From NCBI RefSeq assembly GCF_009741265.1, contig NZ_WOWL01000001.1, forward strand, positions 124,001 through 188,000: a stretch of DNA of 64,000 nucleotides, given 5' to 3'. The stretch comes from Pseudarthrobacter sp. GA104 (GTDB lineage Bacteria > Actinomycetota > Actinomycetes > Actinomycetales > Micrococcaceae). Made by a program: the position numbers and the translations under genes. Positions 52,633 to 62,350 of this stretch are shown here, piece after piece (position 1 is the stretch's first letter; each line of letters starts with the position of its first letter). Under the pieces are notes generated by a model, which did not search any database, was not told the DNA's origin, and was given only the letters and a program-made list of their open reading frames with translations.

Positions 52633-53379
52633 GTGATCACCGCCGAAGCAGGAGCAACACCCCGCCGTCGTACCCATGACGCGCTCCTGAAGGACATCGA
52701 GGCGGACCTCCGCTCGGGCAAAATCAAAGTCGGGGACCGGCTCCCGGGAGAACGCACCCTCGCCGAAAGCTACGGGATTTCCAGGGCGTCGGTGCGGGAG
52801 GCCATCCGGGTACTGGACGCCATGGGAATACTGCGCAGCTCGGTCGGATCCGGACCCTCCTCCGGGGCAATCGTCGTCTCCGACCCCTCCGCGGGCCTGT
52901 CATCGGCCCTACGACTGCACGTCGCCAGCAGCACACTGCCGGTCGAAGACATTGTCGAGACCCGCATCCTGCTCGAAACCTGGACCGCCCGGGCCGGCGC
53001 GAACCGTACAGGAGGCGACGAGGACCTAGAACAGGCAGCCCAGCTCCTGCAAGCCATGGACAATCCCGGCATCAGTCGTGAAACGTTCCATGAACTGGAC
53101 GCCAGGTTCCATGTCGCCCTGAGCTCCCTGGCAGGGAACGCTGTGGTCGCAACCATGATGGAATCACTCAGCGGCGCCATTGTTGGCTACGTTAAAGGCG
53201 CAATGGACGCCATGGACGCCTGGCCCGACGTAATCTCCACACTTCGAAACCAGCATCACGGCATCTTCGACGCCGTCCAGTCACACGAAGGAGAGCTCGC
53301 AGCCCGACTCCTGCAAGAGCACATCGAGTGGTTCCATCAGAAGGCACAGGAAGCGACCGCCGCCGAAATCGGGAGCTGA
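52633..53379 (+). CDS. GntR-family lactate regulator, LldR-like
   Basis: GTG 52633 has TAAGGA upstream and gives 248 residues. The winged-helix domain (GDRLPGERTLAESYGISRAS) is followed by an FCD effector domain with ELDARFHVALSSLAGN. It lies 74 bases after lldP in the same direction, and the intergenic lutA-lldP region holds three matching operators. It should repress both units until L-lactate binds. Confidence 0.88.
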   Translation: MITAEAGATPRRRTHDALLKDIEADLRSGKIKVGDRLPGERTLAESYGISRASVREAIRVLDAMGILRSSVGSGPSSGAIVVSDPSAGLSSALRLHVASSTLPVEDIVETRILLETWTARAGANRTGGDEDLEQAAQLLQAMDNPGISRETFHELDARFHVALSSLAGNAVVATMMESLSGAIVGYVKGAMDAMDAWPDVISTLRNQHHGIFDAVQSHEGELAARLLQEHIEWFHQKAQEATAAEIGS

Positions 53380-54240
53380 ACTAGTGTGACGATTCATGCA
53401 GGCGCTTTCGCACGTCCGCCACACTGACCGACCCTTACAGCGGGGTGGGAGCTAAGTCATGAAAATCAATGAACTAGCGCCATCACCAAACGACGTCATT
53501 GAAGCTGCGCGCTCAAGCCCTCCTCATGTGAACCTCTAACCGCCCAACCACGCCGTGAAGAAAAACGGCCATTTCTGGACAAAAGCCACACTACGAACAG
53601 CACAAGACCTCTGGAACTGATGGAAGTAGCTACAACAGCACCGACGTGCCCAACGTGGCTCACACCAGCACCAGCTCCTGACCAGCCCATACGATCCACA
53701 AGGGGAGATAATTGCAGTGGCACCTTCGTCTGCAATGCCACACACATCACCGTTGAAACGAATCTTCGGTGAGATGCTCTTCCGAGACGATTGCGCGCAG
53801 GGACAATCTCGATCCCTGACGCAGGTCAGCCCGCAGCGTCCTCCTCGTACCAGCCGATCCAAGCGGACGAGGTCAATGCCCTTGTGGGTTCCGTCATCTC
53901 CGCCTCCCACAACGCCAGGTCCTGGATGCGGGACAGCTGGAACATCAGTCCCAGGTAGCGAACCAGGCAATTCATGGTCTTCCTTTCAGTCCGACTCACA
54001 AGCCGTTCCGTCTCCGCCCCATCCACATGGCGCGGAGTCGACGGCGGCAGGAGGGTCGATATGGGCGACACGGCCTCGCGTATCTTTTCCCCGGAATCTT
54101 GGCGATTGACGCAGGTGCCAGCACTGCGGCTGAGTCGACTTCAAGGCGGCCCTGTTGTTAGCCGGACTGATGCTGAACTTCAATCCCTGATGGCAAACGA
54201 CGCCAGAAAGAGCAGGCCCATGTTTGCACCGAATCGAAGC
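53380..54240. other. Gene-poor stretch with two doubtful small ORFs
   Basis: No standard gene is visible. A 26-codon frame at 53459-53539 (MKINELAPSPNDVIEAARSS...) has a GGTGGGAG ribosome binding site. A longer plus frame from 53717 has unnatural composition and was rejected. The stretch separates the lactate locus from the P450 cluster and may contain gene remnants. Confidence 0.4.
53826..53975 (-). CDS. Possible 49-residue hypothetical protein
   Basis: The ATG at 53975 has AAGGAAG 5 bases upstream and opens a 49-codon frame (MNCLVRYLGLMFQLSRIQDL...) with plausible helical composition and an acidic end. It lies downstream of the P450 gene on the same strand. No family recognised; it could be a fragment. 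Confidence 0.3.
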   Translation of the reverse strand: MNCLVRYLGLMFQLSRIQDLALWEAEMTEPTRALTSSAWIGWYEEDAAG

Positions 54241-55440
54241 CTAAGCCGCCGTGATCCGCACCGGCAGGGACTCGAACCCTCGGAGAACGTTGTGCAGGAT
54301 CGGCACGGGCGCGCCGTCCGGTTCGATTGCTGCTACCCGTTGGAGCAGCTGCTGGAGCACTATTTCCATTTCGAGTCGGGCGATCGGCTGCCCCACGCAC
54401 TGGTGAAGGCCCATGCCGAAGGCAACGTGGCCGGAGGCATTGCGGTCGAGGTCGAACTCGTCGGCATTGTCCCCCCATTTGCGTGGGTCCCGGTTCGCGG
54501 CGCCCAGGAAGACCAGCACTTTCGCTCCGGCCGGGAGATGCACGCCTCCCAGGACGGTGTCCACAGCGACGGTTCGGTGGAACTTTTGGAACGGAGATTC
54601 CAGACGCAAAGCTTCATCGACGGCGAATTTCGCGATTTTGGGGTTTTCCCGCAGCCGGGCCCACGCCTCAGGGTAACGGGCCAGCACCGACAGTGTATTG
54701 CCTATGCCGAAGATGGTGGTGTCCACGCCGGCGGACAGCAGTGCTCGGACCAGCAGCGTGGCCTGCTGCTCGGTGATCAGGCCGTCCTCCACGCGCTTCC
54801 AGATCTGGGCACCAAAGCCGATGTCGTCGAGGTTTTCGCGCTGGCAGTTCCGCATTACCGCGGCAGCGTGCTCATCGCCCTGGGCGAAAGCCTGCTTGAA
54901 GATGTAATTTTCCGGACCGAAAGCGTTGAACACCATGTTGCCGTACGGCAGTAGATGTTCACGTCCGACGTCGGGAATCCCCACAGCGTCCGGAAAGACA
55001 CGCAGGGGGTACTTCTCGGCGAGGTCGGTGATGGCGTCAAAGCGCTCGCTGCGGGCCAACTGCTCCGTCAGCTCAACGGCCGGTGGCGTAAACGGTTCCC
55101 TGAGGGCACGGACTGTGGAGGGGTTGATGACACCGGTCAGGGCGCGGCGCATCACCGTGTGGATGGGCGGATCTGATTCGAGGATGCTGGGCGGGCGCCA
55201 ACCCGAGTCTTTCCGGATGTCCCGCGGACCCAGGCCACCGGAAGATATGTAGGTTTCGAAGTCTGTGAGGACCTCGTATACCTCCTGGTAGCCGGCCACA
55301 GCGTAGCTGCCGGTGCTCTCCAGATAGGAGACGGCGCCAGCATCGCGAAGCCGCCCCAGGAACGGGTACGGATCAAGGAGATTTGCGGTCTCGAAGGGGT
55401 CCTCGCCCAATACATTGGCTTCATGGGTGGTTACGGTCAT
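54241..55440 (-). CDS. Cytochrome P450, CYP199-like
   Basis: ATG 55440 is preceded by AGGAG 7 bases upstream; the product is 399 residues, soluble and bacterial in type. It has the I-helix ALLSAGVDTT, the ExxR pair (EALR near 276-279) and the heme loop FGMGLHQCVG with the Cys ligand at 348. Its sequence resembles CYP199-type enzymes that O-demethylate or hydroxylate aromatic acids. The reductase gene immediately upstream supplies electrons. Confidence 0.88.
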   Translation of the reverse strand: MTVTTHEANVLGEDPFETANLLDPYPFLGRLRDAGAVSYLESTGSYAVAGYQEVYEVLTDFETYISSGGLGPRDIRKDSGWRPPSILESDPPIHTVMRRALTGVINPSTVRALREPFTPPAVELTEQLARSERFDAITDLAEKYPLRVFPDAVGIPDVGREHLLPYGNMVFNAFGPENYIFKQAFAQGDEHAAAVMRNCQRENLDDIGFGAQIWKRVEDGLITEQQATLLVRALLSAGVDTTIFGIGNTLSVLARYPEAWARLRENPKIAKFAVDEALRLESPFQKFHRTVAVDTVLGGVHLPAGAKVLVFLGAANRDPRKWGDNADEFDLDRNASGHVAFGMGLHQCVGQPIARLEMEIVLQQLLQRVAAIEPDGAPVPILHNVLRGFESLPVRITAA

Positions 55441-55529
55441 TGGAATCACTCCTGGTGACGAAACTTGGCTGGGATGGTCCAGTCAGCGACTGGACCACAG
55501 GTGGGCTACCGCGAAAAGGCAGAGCTTTT

Positions 55530-56495
55530 CTACAAATCCAGAACGAGGCGCGGACAGCCGGCGGCAGCGCGCGAGACGCAGACCAGCATGACCTCACCGG
55601 CTTCGCGGTCCTCTTCCGAAAGCACAGCGTCGCGGTGCTCGGGCTCACCGGAAATGATCTGGGTTTCGCAGGTGCCGCACAACCCGCCGCGGCAGGAGGA
55701 CAGGACGCGCACGCCCACCTCTTCAACGGACTCGAGGATAGTTTTGTCGTTCGGCACTGTCACGGTTGTTCCGGTCCTGGCCAGTTCCACCTCGAACGGC
55801 GCGTTGGCCGCCGCAGCACCAAGCGTGGAGGCGACGAAACGTTCGGTGTGCAGTGCACCCGGAGGCCAGCCCATGCAGCGCTCTTCCACCGCGCCGAGCA
55901 GTCCCCCGGGACCGCACGCGTACACCAGCATGTGAGCCCGGGGCATGCCGAGTATCTGGTCGAGGTCCAGGCGGCCAACCTCGTCCTCGGCGACGATACG
56001 GATACGGTCAGTGCCGTACCGGTCCTCCAACTGCTGCGCGAACGCCATCGTGTTCCGGCTTCGGCCACCATAGATCAGCGTCCATTCCTTGCCGACAGTC
56101 TCGGCTGCCTCCAGCATCGGGATCAGGGGCGTAATACCGATGCCGCCTGCGAGGAAAAGGTAGCGCCGCGATTCGCGCATGGGGAAGTTGTTGCGCGGCT
56201 CAGAGATGGTGATCGGGGTACCGGGGAGCAGGGCATGCACCGCTTTTGACCCGCCGCGGGATTCAGGCACGTGCAGCACGCCGATCCGCAGATGGTCCAG
56301 CTCCTGCGGTGAGGAACACAGGGAGTACTGACGCACCAAACCGTCGCCCACATGGACGTCAATGTGCGCGCCGGGCTGCCAGGGCTGGAACGGCTGGCCG
56401 TCCTCGCGCCGCAGCACCAGGGAAACCACCTGGTCCGCCACAATGTCCACCTGGTCGACAACAGCGTCGATGGTGGCTCCTGCAGATGCAGTCAT
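55530..56495 (-). CDS. Phthalate-dioxygenase-reductase-type ferredoxin reductase
   Basis: The 321-residue protein has a flavin domain (RQYSLCSSP, residues 55-63), an NAD-binding region (LAGGIGITPLIPM) and a C-terminal plant-type 2Fe-2S domain with Cys268, 273, 276 and 306. This order is that of phthalate dioxygenase or vanillate demethylase reductases. It would pass NADH electrons straight to the P450 encoded 89 bases downstream, with no separate ferredoxin needed. Confidence 0.9.
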   Translation of the reverse strand: MTASAGATIDAVVDQVDIVADQVVSLVLRREDGQPFQPWQPGAHIDVHVGDGLVRQYSLCSSPQELDHLRIGVLHVPESRGGSKAVHALLPGTPITISEPRNNFPMRESRRYLFLAGGIGITPLIPMLEAAETVGKEWTLIYGGRSRNTMAFAQQLEDRYGTDRIRIVAEDEVGRLDLDQILGMPRAHMLVYACGPGGLLGAVEERCMGWPPGALHTERFVASTLGAAAANAPFEVELARTGTTVTVPNDKTILESVEEVGVRVLSSCRGGLCGTCETQIISGEPEHRDAVLSEEDREAGEVMLVCVSRAAAGCPRLVLDL

Positions 56496-56610
56496 CAGTC
56501 TTCACTTCCTTTGGAACGGCTCGCCTGGCAAAGCAGGTTTAGGCCGGATCTCCGGCCGGACTATGCGCTTACTTGAGGTTAGGTGTTCCACGACACATGC
56601 CGCCGGAAGC

Positions 56611-56627
56611 TTTCCATCCAACGGAAA
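56611..56627. promoter_or_regulatory. IclR-type operator upstream of the reductase-P450 operon
   Basis: TTTCCATCCAACGGAAA is a near-palindrome (TTTCC and GGAAA arms) repeated in related form at 58518-58534 and 62246-62262. It lies 115 bases upstream of the reductase start, just beyond the iclR stop. Confidence 0.65.
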
Positions 56628-56659
56628 GGGTGTCTGCTGGAAGCTGTCGCAAGCCCGAG

Positions 56660-57499
56660 CTACTTCGGGAGATGCTCCACGCCGAGCCGCCGGGCAATGC
56701 CCCGCGCCGCGATGTTGAGCACGGGAACCACGCTTCCCACCGGAGCGGACCGGCCCCGGGTCACGATGCCCAAGGCGGCCACCACCTGCTTGTTGGGCAG
56801 GAACACCGGGACGGCCAGGCCGTAGTTGTCCGGCCCGGCTTCTTCGGCAGTGGTGGCGTAGCCGTTGGCCCGGACACGTTCGATTTCGGTCGCCAGCGCT
56901 GCGGGCTTGGTAATGGTGCGGGGCGCGTGCGGCTCCAGGTGCTGGACGGCCGTTGAAAACAGGTCCTCGGGCCCGTAGGCCAGCATGATCTTTCCGGCGG
57001 CACTGGCATGCAGTGGCAGGCGCGCGCCCACCCGCCGGAAGGGCTGGCCGGCGCCAGTGCCGGACATCCGCTCCACCAGCAGAACCTCGTGCCCTTCCAG
57101 GATGAACAGGTTCACCACGTTGTGGGTGACGAAGAGGACGTCCTGCATGAACGGGGCAGCCACCTCCGCGATGTTCTGCTGTGCGGGGGCCAGCAGGCCA
57201 AGCCGCCAGATCCGTTGCCCCACCCGGTACTCGCCGTTCAGCTTCTCCAGGCCGCCCCAGGCAACCAAATCACCGGCAAGGCGGTGCGCGGTGGCCACCG
57301 GCAGCCCTGCCCGCCGGGCCATTGCGCTCAGGCTTTGAACCGAGTGTTCGGTGTCGAAGGTGCCCAACAAGGCCAGGGCCCGTGAGGTGACACTGGCTGC
57401 CTGATGGGCGGCAGCATCGCCGTCGTCAGCTGGACGTCTGTGGGCCGCCGTAGTACCCGGGCGGCGTGTGGACCGGCCGGCCGGGGCAGGGTTTGCCAT
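56660..57499 (-). CDS. IclR-family transcriptional regulator
   Basis: The 279-residue protein has a Pro/Arg-rich leader, then a winged helix (SLSAMARRAGLPVATAHRLA) and the IclR effector domain (LHASAAGKIMLAYGPEDL, AVPVFLPNKQVVAALGIV). GAAGGG precedes the ATG. It sits between the SDR and the reductase-P450 genes on the same strand. Three similar 17-bp sites in the cluster make it the probable local regulator, responding to an aromatic or related acid. Confidence 0.9.
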   Translation of the reverse strand: MANPAPAGRSTRRPGTTAAHRRPADDGDAAAHQAASVTSRALALLGTFDTEHSVQSLSAMARRAGLPVATAHRLAGDLVAWGGLEKLNGEYRVGQRIWRLGLLAPAQQNIAEVAAPFMQDVLFVTHNVVNLFILEGHEVLLVERMSGTGAGQPFRRVGARLPLHASAAGKIMLAYGPEDLFSTAVQHLEPHAPRTITKPAALATEIERVRANGYATTAEEAGPDNYGLAVPVFLPNKQVVAALGIVTRGRSAPVGSVVPVLNIAARGIARRLGVEHLPK

Positions 57500-57645
57500 G
57501 AGTCACCCTTCTGAGTACTGGCGAGCTCGGCGCCGTATTGGGTGCGACGCCGCACCTGCCATTTTAAGGCCCGACGCCGGCGCCCCCTAGCGCGAACGGT
57601 GAGACACCGTCGTCGTGATCTAATGCATGCTCCGGTAGAGGGAAC

Positions 57646-58446
57646 TCAGCCGGGCACAGAGGCGAGGCCGGAGCCGCGGTACGCACCCAGGCCGCCGTCC
57701 ACGCGGATGTCGGAGCCGTTCACCCATCCCGACTCCGGACGGAGCAGGAAGTCGATAACCGGCGCAATGTCCCCCGGGTCACCGAAACGGCCCAGCAGGG
57801 CGCCGGCACCTTCCACCTTGTCGCGGCCGTGGTCTTTCTTGAAGTCCTCCAGGATGGGGGTGGCCACGGGTCCCGGACTGACGCTGTTGACGCGGATGCG
57901 CTGCGGGAGCAGTTCAGCTGCGAGGTGCTCGGTGAGCACCCGCACGCACTGCTTGGAGAAGAGATAGGACTCGCCTGTGATCTCGTCATCGTCCGCAACC
58001 GCTTCCAGGGCGGCGGCCTGATCGTCCGCGAGCGCGAAATCGGAACATTTCGCCTTCACGTCCCGCCAGTTCACGGCAACGCTGGAGGCAAGGTTCACGA
58101 CGGCGGCACCCTCGCCAAGCAGCGGGGCAAGCGCACGGACCAGCCCGCGGACGCCGAAGACGTTGACCGAGAGCACAGTGCGCCACGGGGCGGTGCCCGG
58201 GACTCCGGCAATGTTTGCCAGGCCCGCGATGCCGTTGGGAGCGGCAGCCGTGACAGCTGCGGCGGCCGCCTCGATGCCGGCCTGGCTCGACAGGTCCGCC
58301 TGCACGAATGTGCCGCTGAATTCGGTGGGAGCGTTGCGGTCAATGCCGATCAGCGGGACACCTCGCTTGCTGAGGATCTGTGCTGTCCGGGCGCCGATGC
58401 CGGACGAAACCCCCGTAAGGACGATGGGCAGCTGCTCTTGGAACAT
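57646..58446 (-). CDS. Short-chain dehydrogenase, coniferyl-alcohol-dehydrogenase-like
   Basis: The 266-residue protein has TGVSSGIGARTAQIL, a short central part and a delayed active site with ESYLFSKQ (Tyr-x3-Lys), as in the 3-alpha-HSD/coniferyl alcohol dehydrogenase group. GAGGAG precedes the start. It is divergent from the aldehyde dehydrogenase gene, so an alcohol-to-aldehyde-to-acid sequence on an aromatic or terpenoid side chain is plausible. Confidence 0.8.
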   Translation of the reverse strand: MFQEQLPIVLTGVSSGIGARTAQILSKRGVPLIGIDRNAPTEFSGTFVQADLSSQAGIEAAAAAVTAAAPNGIAGLANIAGVPGTAPWRTVLSVNVFGVRGLVRALAPLLGEGAAVVNLASSVAVNWRDVKAKCSDFALADDQAAALEAVADDDEITGESYLFSKQCVRVLTEHLAAELLPQRIRVNSVSPGPVATPILEDFKKDHGRDKVEGAGALLGRFGDPGDIAPVIDFLLRPESGWVNGSDIRVDGGLGAYRGSGLASVPG

Positions 58447-58517
58447 GGAGACTCCTCGTTAGTGCGTGACGTGATTCACTCCATAGTGACAACGGGAACC
58501 ACTCCATTCTCGCAGCC

Positions 58518-58534
58518 TTTCCGTTGGACGGAAA
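58518..58534. promoter_or_regulatory. IclR-type operator between SDR and aldehyde dehydrogenase genes
   Basis: TTTCCGTTGGACGGAAA has perfect 7-bp arms (TTTCCGT/ACGGAAA) around tgg. It lies between divergent genes, 71 bases before the aldehyde dehydrogenase start, so it may control both. Confidence 0.7.
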
Positions 58535-58604
58535 GGTCCGGGCAGAGTGTGATCGGTGCCATGAGACTGGGATGAGAAATCCCATTCCGCCGAAAGGACA
58601 GGCC

Positions 58605-59984
58605 ATGACGGCAGCCCACTATCAGGTTTTGGACCCTGCCACGCTTGAGCTCGTGGGGCACGCTCCGGAAAACACCGACCAGGATGTCGAGCAGGCGGTT
58701 GCCGCCGCCCGCCGGGCCGCGCCCCGCTGGGCTGCCGACCGCGAAGCCCGCCGTGCTGCCCTTCGCACAGGCGCTGCCCTGATCCGCCGCGATCTGGATT
58801 CGCTGGCCACCCTGCTCTCCCGGGAGCAGGGCAAGCCCAAGGCGGACGCTGAGGGTGAATTCTCCGTGGCTGCTGGCCTTTTCGAATATTATGCGGATCT
58901 CAAATGGGACGAAGCCCAGCAGCTTGAACCGCGCGCCGACCGCAGCCTGGAGGTCCAGTACCGGCCGGTGGGGGTTGTTGGCACCATCACACCGTGGAAC
59001 TTCCCCATCTCCCTGCTCAGTGTGAAACTCGCCCCCGCCCTGGTAGCCGGCTGCACCGTTATCGCCAAGCCCTCCCCCTCCACTCCCCTGTCCACCATTG
59101 CGCTGGTGGACCTGCTCAATGAGGTCCTCCCCGCAGGGGTGCTGCAAGTCCGGACGAGTTCGCGGCGGACCGTTAATGTTGCACTGAGCACTTCTCCGGG
59201 CATCCGCAAGATTTCCTTCACCGGCTCCACGGATGTGGGCATCTCCATCGCCCAGCAGGCCGCCTCCACGGTCAAGCGCGTCACCATGGAGCTCGGCGGA
59301 AACGATCCTGCCATCGTGCTGGATGATGCTGATATCGCTGTCACTGCCCGCGGAATCGTCGCCAGCGCCTTCCGCAACGCCGGCCAGGTCTGCATGGCGG
59401 TCAAGCGTGTCTATGTTCCCCGCAGCCGCAGCGCGGAACTGGCCGAGGCCGTCGCCGCCGAGGCTTCCCGTCACGTACTGGGCCACGGCATCGCGGACGG
59501 CACCACCCTGGGACCGATGCACAACGAGTCACAGCTCAAACTCGTTCGCGCCCTGGTGGACTCCGCAGTTGGTGCCGGCGCCCGTGTCATCACCGGCGGC
59601 AGCGCCGGCTGCGACCTGCCCGGCTACTTCCTCTCCCCCACGGTGGTCATTGATGCCGAGCCGGGCATGGATCTGGTGGAAAAGGAACAGTTCGGTGCGG
59701 CCCTGCCGATCGTGGCCTACGACAACCTCGAAGAGACCATTTCCGGCCTGAACGCCGGGGAATTCGGCCTGGGCGCTTCCGTCTGGAGCCCCGACCAGGA
59801 TCGTGCCTATGCAACCGCCTCGCGGATTGAGGCCGGAACCGTGTGGGTCAACCAGCACACCCTGGTGGAACCGGACGCCCCGTTCGGCGGCTGGAAGGCG
59901 TCCGGCGTCGGCCGTGAACGTGGCCGCTGGGGCCTGGAGGAATACCTGGAAACCCGCGTCATCAATGCCCGCCCCCACTCCTGA
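58605..59984 (+). CDS. NAD(P)-dependent aldehyde dehydrogenase
   Basis: ATG 58605 follows GAAAGGACA, giving 459 residues. It has VVGTITPWNFPISLL, FTGSTDVG, MELGGNDP with the general-base Glu and NAGQVCMAVKR with the catalytic Cys. The overall pattern is of succinate-semialdehyde or benzaldehyde dehydrogenase type. It would oxidise the aldehyde formed by the divergent SDR. The metallo-beta-lactamase-fold gene follows in 27 bases. Confidence 0.9.
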   Translation: MTAAHYQVLDPATLELVGHAPENTDQDVEQAVAAARRAAPRWAADREARRAALRTGAALIRRDLDSLATLLSREQGKPKADAEGEFSVAAGLFEYYADLKWDEAQQLEPRADRSLEVQYRPVGVVGTITPWNFPISLLSVKLAPALVAGCTVIAKPSPSTPLSTIALVDLLNEVLPAGVLQVRTSSRRTVNVALSTSPGIRKISFTGSTDVGISIAQQAASTVKRVTMELGGNDPAIVLDDADIAVTARGIVASAFRNAGQVCMAVKRVYVPRSRSAELAEAVAAEASRHVLGHGIADGTTLGPMHNESQLKLVRALVDSAVGAGARVITGGSAGCDLPGYFLSPTVVIDAEPGMDLVEKEQFGAALPIVAYDNLEETISGLNAGEFGLGASVWSPDQDRAYATASRIEAGTVWVNQHTLVEPDAPFGGWKASGVGRERGRWGLEEYLETRVINARPHS

Positions 59985-60011
59985 CCCCGCAACACTGCAG
60001 AAGGACTTCCC

Positions 60012-60938
60012 GTGAGCGTCGAACTGATCACTCTTGGCACCGCCGCCGGACCGGCCATCCGCGGGCCGGAAAACGGTATCTCCAGCGCACTGGTAGTGGG
60101 CGATGCCTTCTACATGGTGGACTTCGGTCTGGGCTGCTCCCGCGCAGCCCACGAGGCGGGACTCCGGGGCAAGGATTTCGTGGCAGGTTTTGTCACCCAC
60201 CTGCACTCCGACCATGTGGTGGAACTGCCCGGTTTTCTGCTGTGGAACTGGGGCAATCCGGTGGAGGGCTTCACCGGACCCGTCTCCATTGTGGGTCCGG
60301 GCAAGGATGCCACCCGCACCGGCGGTGCAGGGCTTTCCGGGACGGGTGAGCTGGTGTCCCACTCTTTGAAGGCCTTCTCCTATGACATCGACATCCGGGT
60401 CCACGACGAGGCCCGCCCGGACCTGACGTCTCTGGTGCGCACCGTGGATCTGGCCACCCCCGCGCACAGGTCACCTGAAGCGGACCGCCCCTTTGACGTC
60501 TACGAGGATGACAGGGTCAAAGTCACCGGCATCCTGGTGGAGCACCCTCCCGTGCGACCTGCGCTGGCCTTCCGCTTCGAAACCGACGCCGGCTCCGTGG
60601 TGTTCTCCGGCGACACAGCAGAATGCGAGGCCATGGTGGTGCTCGCCAAGGACGCGGACGTCCTGGTGCATGAAGCGGTAAATCTTGGCTTCTATGCGGA
60701 CAAAGGCTTTTCGCCGGAATTCCTCAACCACCAGCAGATCGCACACACCCCGCCGGAAGGGGCAGGCCGGATAGCGTCCGCCGCAGGGGTGGGCCGCCTT
60801 GTCCTGTCCCACCTGGCGGGCCGCGCGGAGCCGCAATGGTGGCGCAGCCGCGCCGCCTCAGCATTTGACGGCCCCGTGGACGTCGCCGTCAGCGGCCAGC
60901 GATTTCCCATCGGCACCCCGGTGCTGGCGCCGGCCTGA
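60012..60938 (+). CDS. Metallo-beta-lactamase-fold hydrolase
   Basis: GTG 60012 with AAGGA upstream starts a 308-residue protein with THLHSDHV (the HxHxDH zinc site), FSGDTAEC and a late SHLAG. It resembles ribonuclease Z/arylsulfatase-like MBL hydrolases. In this cluster it may cleave an ester, lactone or thioester intermediate; the true substrate is unknown. Confidence 0.83.
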   Translation: MSVELITLGTAAGPAIRGPENGISSALVVGDAFYMVDFGLGCSRAAHEAGLRGKDFVAGFVTHLHSDHVVELPGFLLWNWGNPVEGFTGPVSIVGPGKDATRTGGAGLSGTGELVSHSLKAFSYDIDIRVHDEARPDLTSLVRTVDLATPAHRSPEADRPFDVYEDDRVKVTGILVEHPPVRPALAFRFETDAGSVVFSGDTAECEAMVVLAKDADVLVHEAVNLGFYADKGFSPEFLNHQQIAHTPPEGAGRIASAAGVGRLVLSHLAGRAEPQWWRSRAASAFDGPVDVAVSGQRFPIGTPVLAPA

Positions 60939-60987
60939 GGAGGGCGAACAAGGACTCCCGCCCTGTCACCTGCCGCAAGGACAACTC

Positions 60988-62274
60988 TTGAGACTGCCGC
61001 CGCCCGCAATGACACCAGATAACAAAAGGACGACGGCGGGCAGCGCCTGGCTTGCCGTCCTCGCGGCGGGCATCGCTGCTGCCATGCATATCTGGAAGCT
61101 CCCTGCCGCCTTGGTCGGCATCCAAGCCGATCTAGGTACAACGCTGATCCAGGCCGGCCTGCTGCTTGGCATCATCCAGCTTGCCAGCGTCGTCGGAGGG
61201 CTGGCAACGGCCGTTTGTGGTGAACTGGTAGGACTGCGCAGGCTTCTGCTTACCGGGTTGGCCCTGCTCAGTGTCGCCTCTGTGCTCGGAGCGCTTGCCC
61301 CCACCACCGAGCTGTTGATGGCATCGCGGACCGTGGAAGGCGTGGGATTCCTGCTGGCCGTCGTCGTCGCCCCTGCACTTATCCGCAAGGTGACTCCGCC
61401 CAAGCAGTTGAACGTTGCGCTGGCAAGCTGGGGCGCATTTCAAGGTGTGGCAACGCTGATAGGCCTGTCCGCTGGGGCCCTCTTCCTGCAGGCCGCGGGC
61501 TGGCGCGAGTGGTGGCTGGTAATGGCCGTCCTCACGCTTTTGCCGGTGCCTCTGCTGCTGCGCCGGGTACCAAGGGATATGCCCCCTGCCGTCCCCGGAC
61601 TGCAGTCCGCGCTCCGCAAGGTGGGGCGAACAGTGGTCACTCGCCAACCATGGATCACTGGGGTGGTATTCGCCTGCTATACCGCGCAGTGGATTGCTGT
61701 GCTCGGTTTCCTGCCGTCAATTTACCGGTCAGCCGGATTGGAAGGCCCGTTGCCTGGCATCCTCAGCGCTATTGTGGGCGGGGTCAACGCGGTCGGCGCA
61801 CTCAGCGCAGGACCTCTAATCCAGCGCGGCCTCTCCGAGCGGACAATCATGTTCTGGACCTTCCTGGCTATGTCTGCAGCGTCCGTTGCGACGTTCGCCG
61901 TGGGCTGGGAGACCGTCGGAAATGGCGTCCTTTTCCAGTTCGCGTTCATCGCTGTGTTCTCCGCTGTCGGCGGCCTCATCCCTGCCGCGGTGACCAGGTA
62001 CTCTGTCCGCATTGCCCCCGCAGACGGTTCTGTCACCGCCGTACTGGGCCTGACGCAGCAGATCTTCAACGTGGGAAACTTCTTGGGCCCCATGCTGTTT
62101 GCTCTGCTCGCCATCAGCACCGGCGGCTGGGGCACCACGTGGTGGCTGACCTGCGCTCTGAGCACTGCGGGAATGGCCTTGTTGGCGTTCATGGGAAAAG
62201 GTGATGCCAACATTCACGGAGTCGCGCGGCGTTCCGGAAAGCCGCTTTCCACCCAACGGAAAGCTGAACTGTAA
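60988..62274 (+). CDS. MFS transporter, cyanate/nitrate-transporter-like
   Basis: TTG 60988 lies 6 bases after AAGGA; an ATG at 61009 has no ribosome binding site but would keep all membrane segments. The 428-residue protein has 12 hydrophobic segments and GELVGLRRLLLTG in place of the classic loop motif. It resembles CynX/NarK-type MFS carriers. It likely moves the cluster's substrate or product. Its last codons overlap an IclR-type operator. Confidence 0.82.
   Translation: MRLPPPAMTPDNKRTTAGSAWLAVLAAGIAAAMHIWKLPAALVGIQADLGTTLIQAGLLLGIIQLASVVGGLATAVCGELVGLRRLLLTGLALLSVASVLGALAPTTELLMASRTVEGVGFLLAVVVAPALIRKVTPPKQLNVALASWGAFQGVATLIGLSAGALFLQAAGWREWWLVMAVLTLLPVPLLLRRVPRDMPPAVPGLQSALRKVGRTVVTRQPWITGVVFACYTAQWIAVLGFLPSIYRSAGLEGPLPGILSAIVGGVNAVGALSAGPLIQRGLSERTIMFWTFLAMSAASVATFAVGWETVGNGVLFQFAFIAVFSAVGGLIPAAVTRYSVRIAPADGSVTAVLGLTQQIFNVGNFLGPMLFALLAISTGGWGTTWWLTCALSTAGMALLAFMGKGDANIHGVARRSGKPLSTQRKAEL
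62246..62262. promoter_or_regulatory. IclR-type operator upstream of the second MFS gene
   Basis: TTTCCACCCAACGGAAA matches the sites at 56611 (16 of 17 positions) and 58518. It lies in the 3' end of the first MFS gene, 89 bases before the second MFS start. Confidence 0.65.
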
Positions 62275-62350
62275 GGCGGATCACACAAGCTTAGAGTCAA
62301 GGAAATGCCGCTCCAACGGCAAGATCTCCCCTTCAACGATTGGGCATACC

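Noticed and set aside
53717..54109. A 130-codon plus-strand frame
   Set aside because: Ser/Pro-rich composition without any domain, overlapping a minus-strand frame with a better ribosome binding site.
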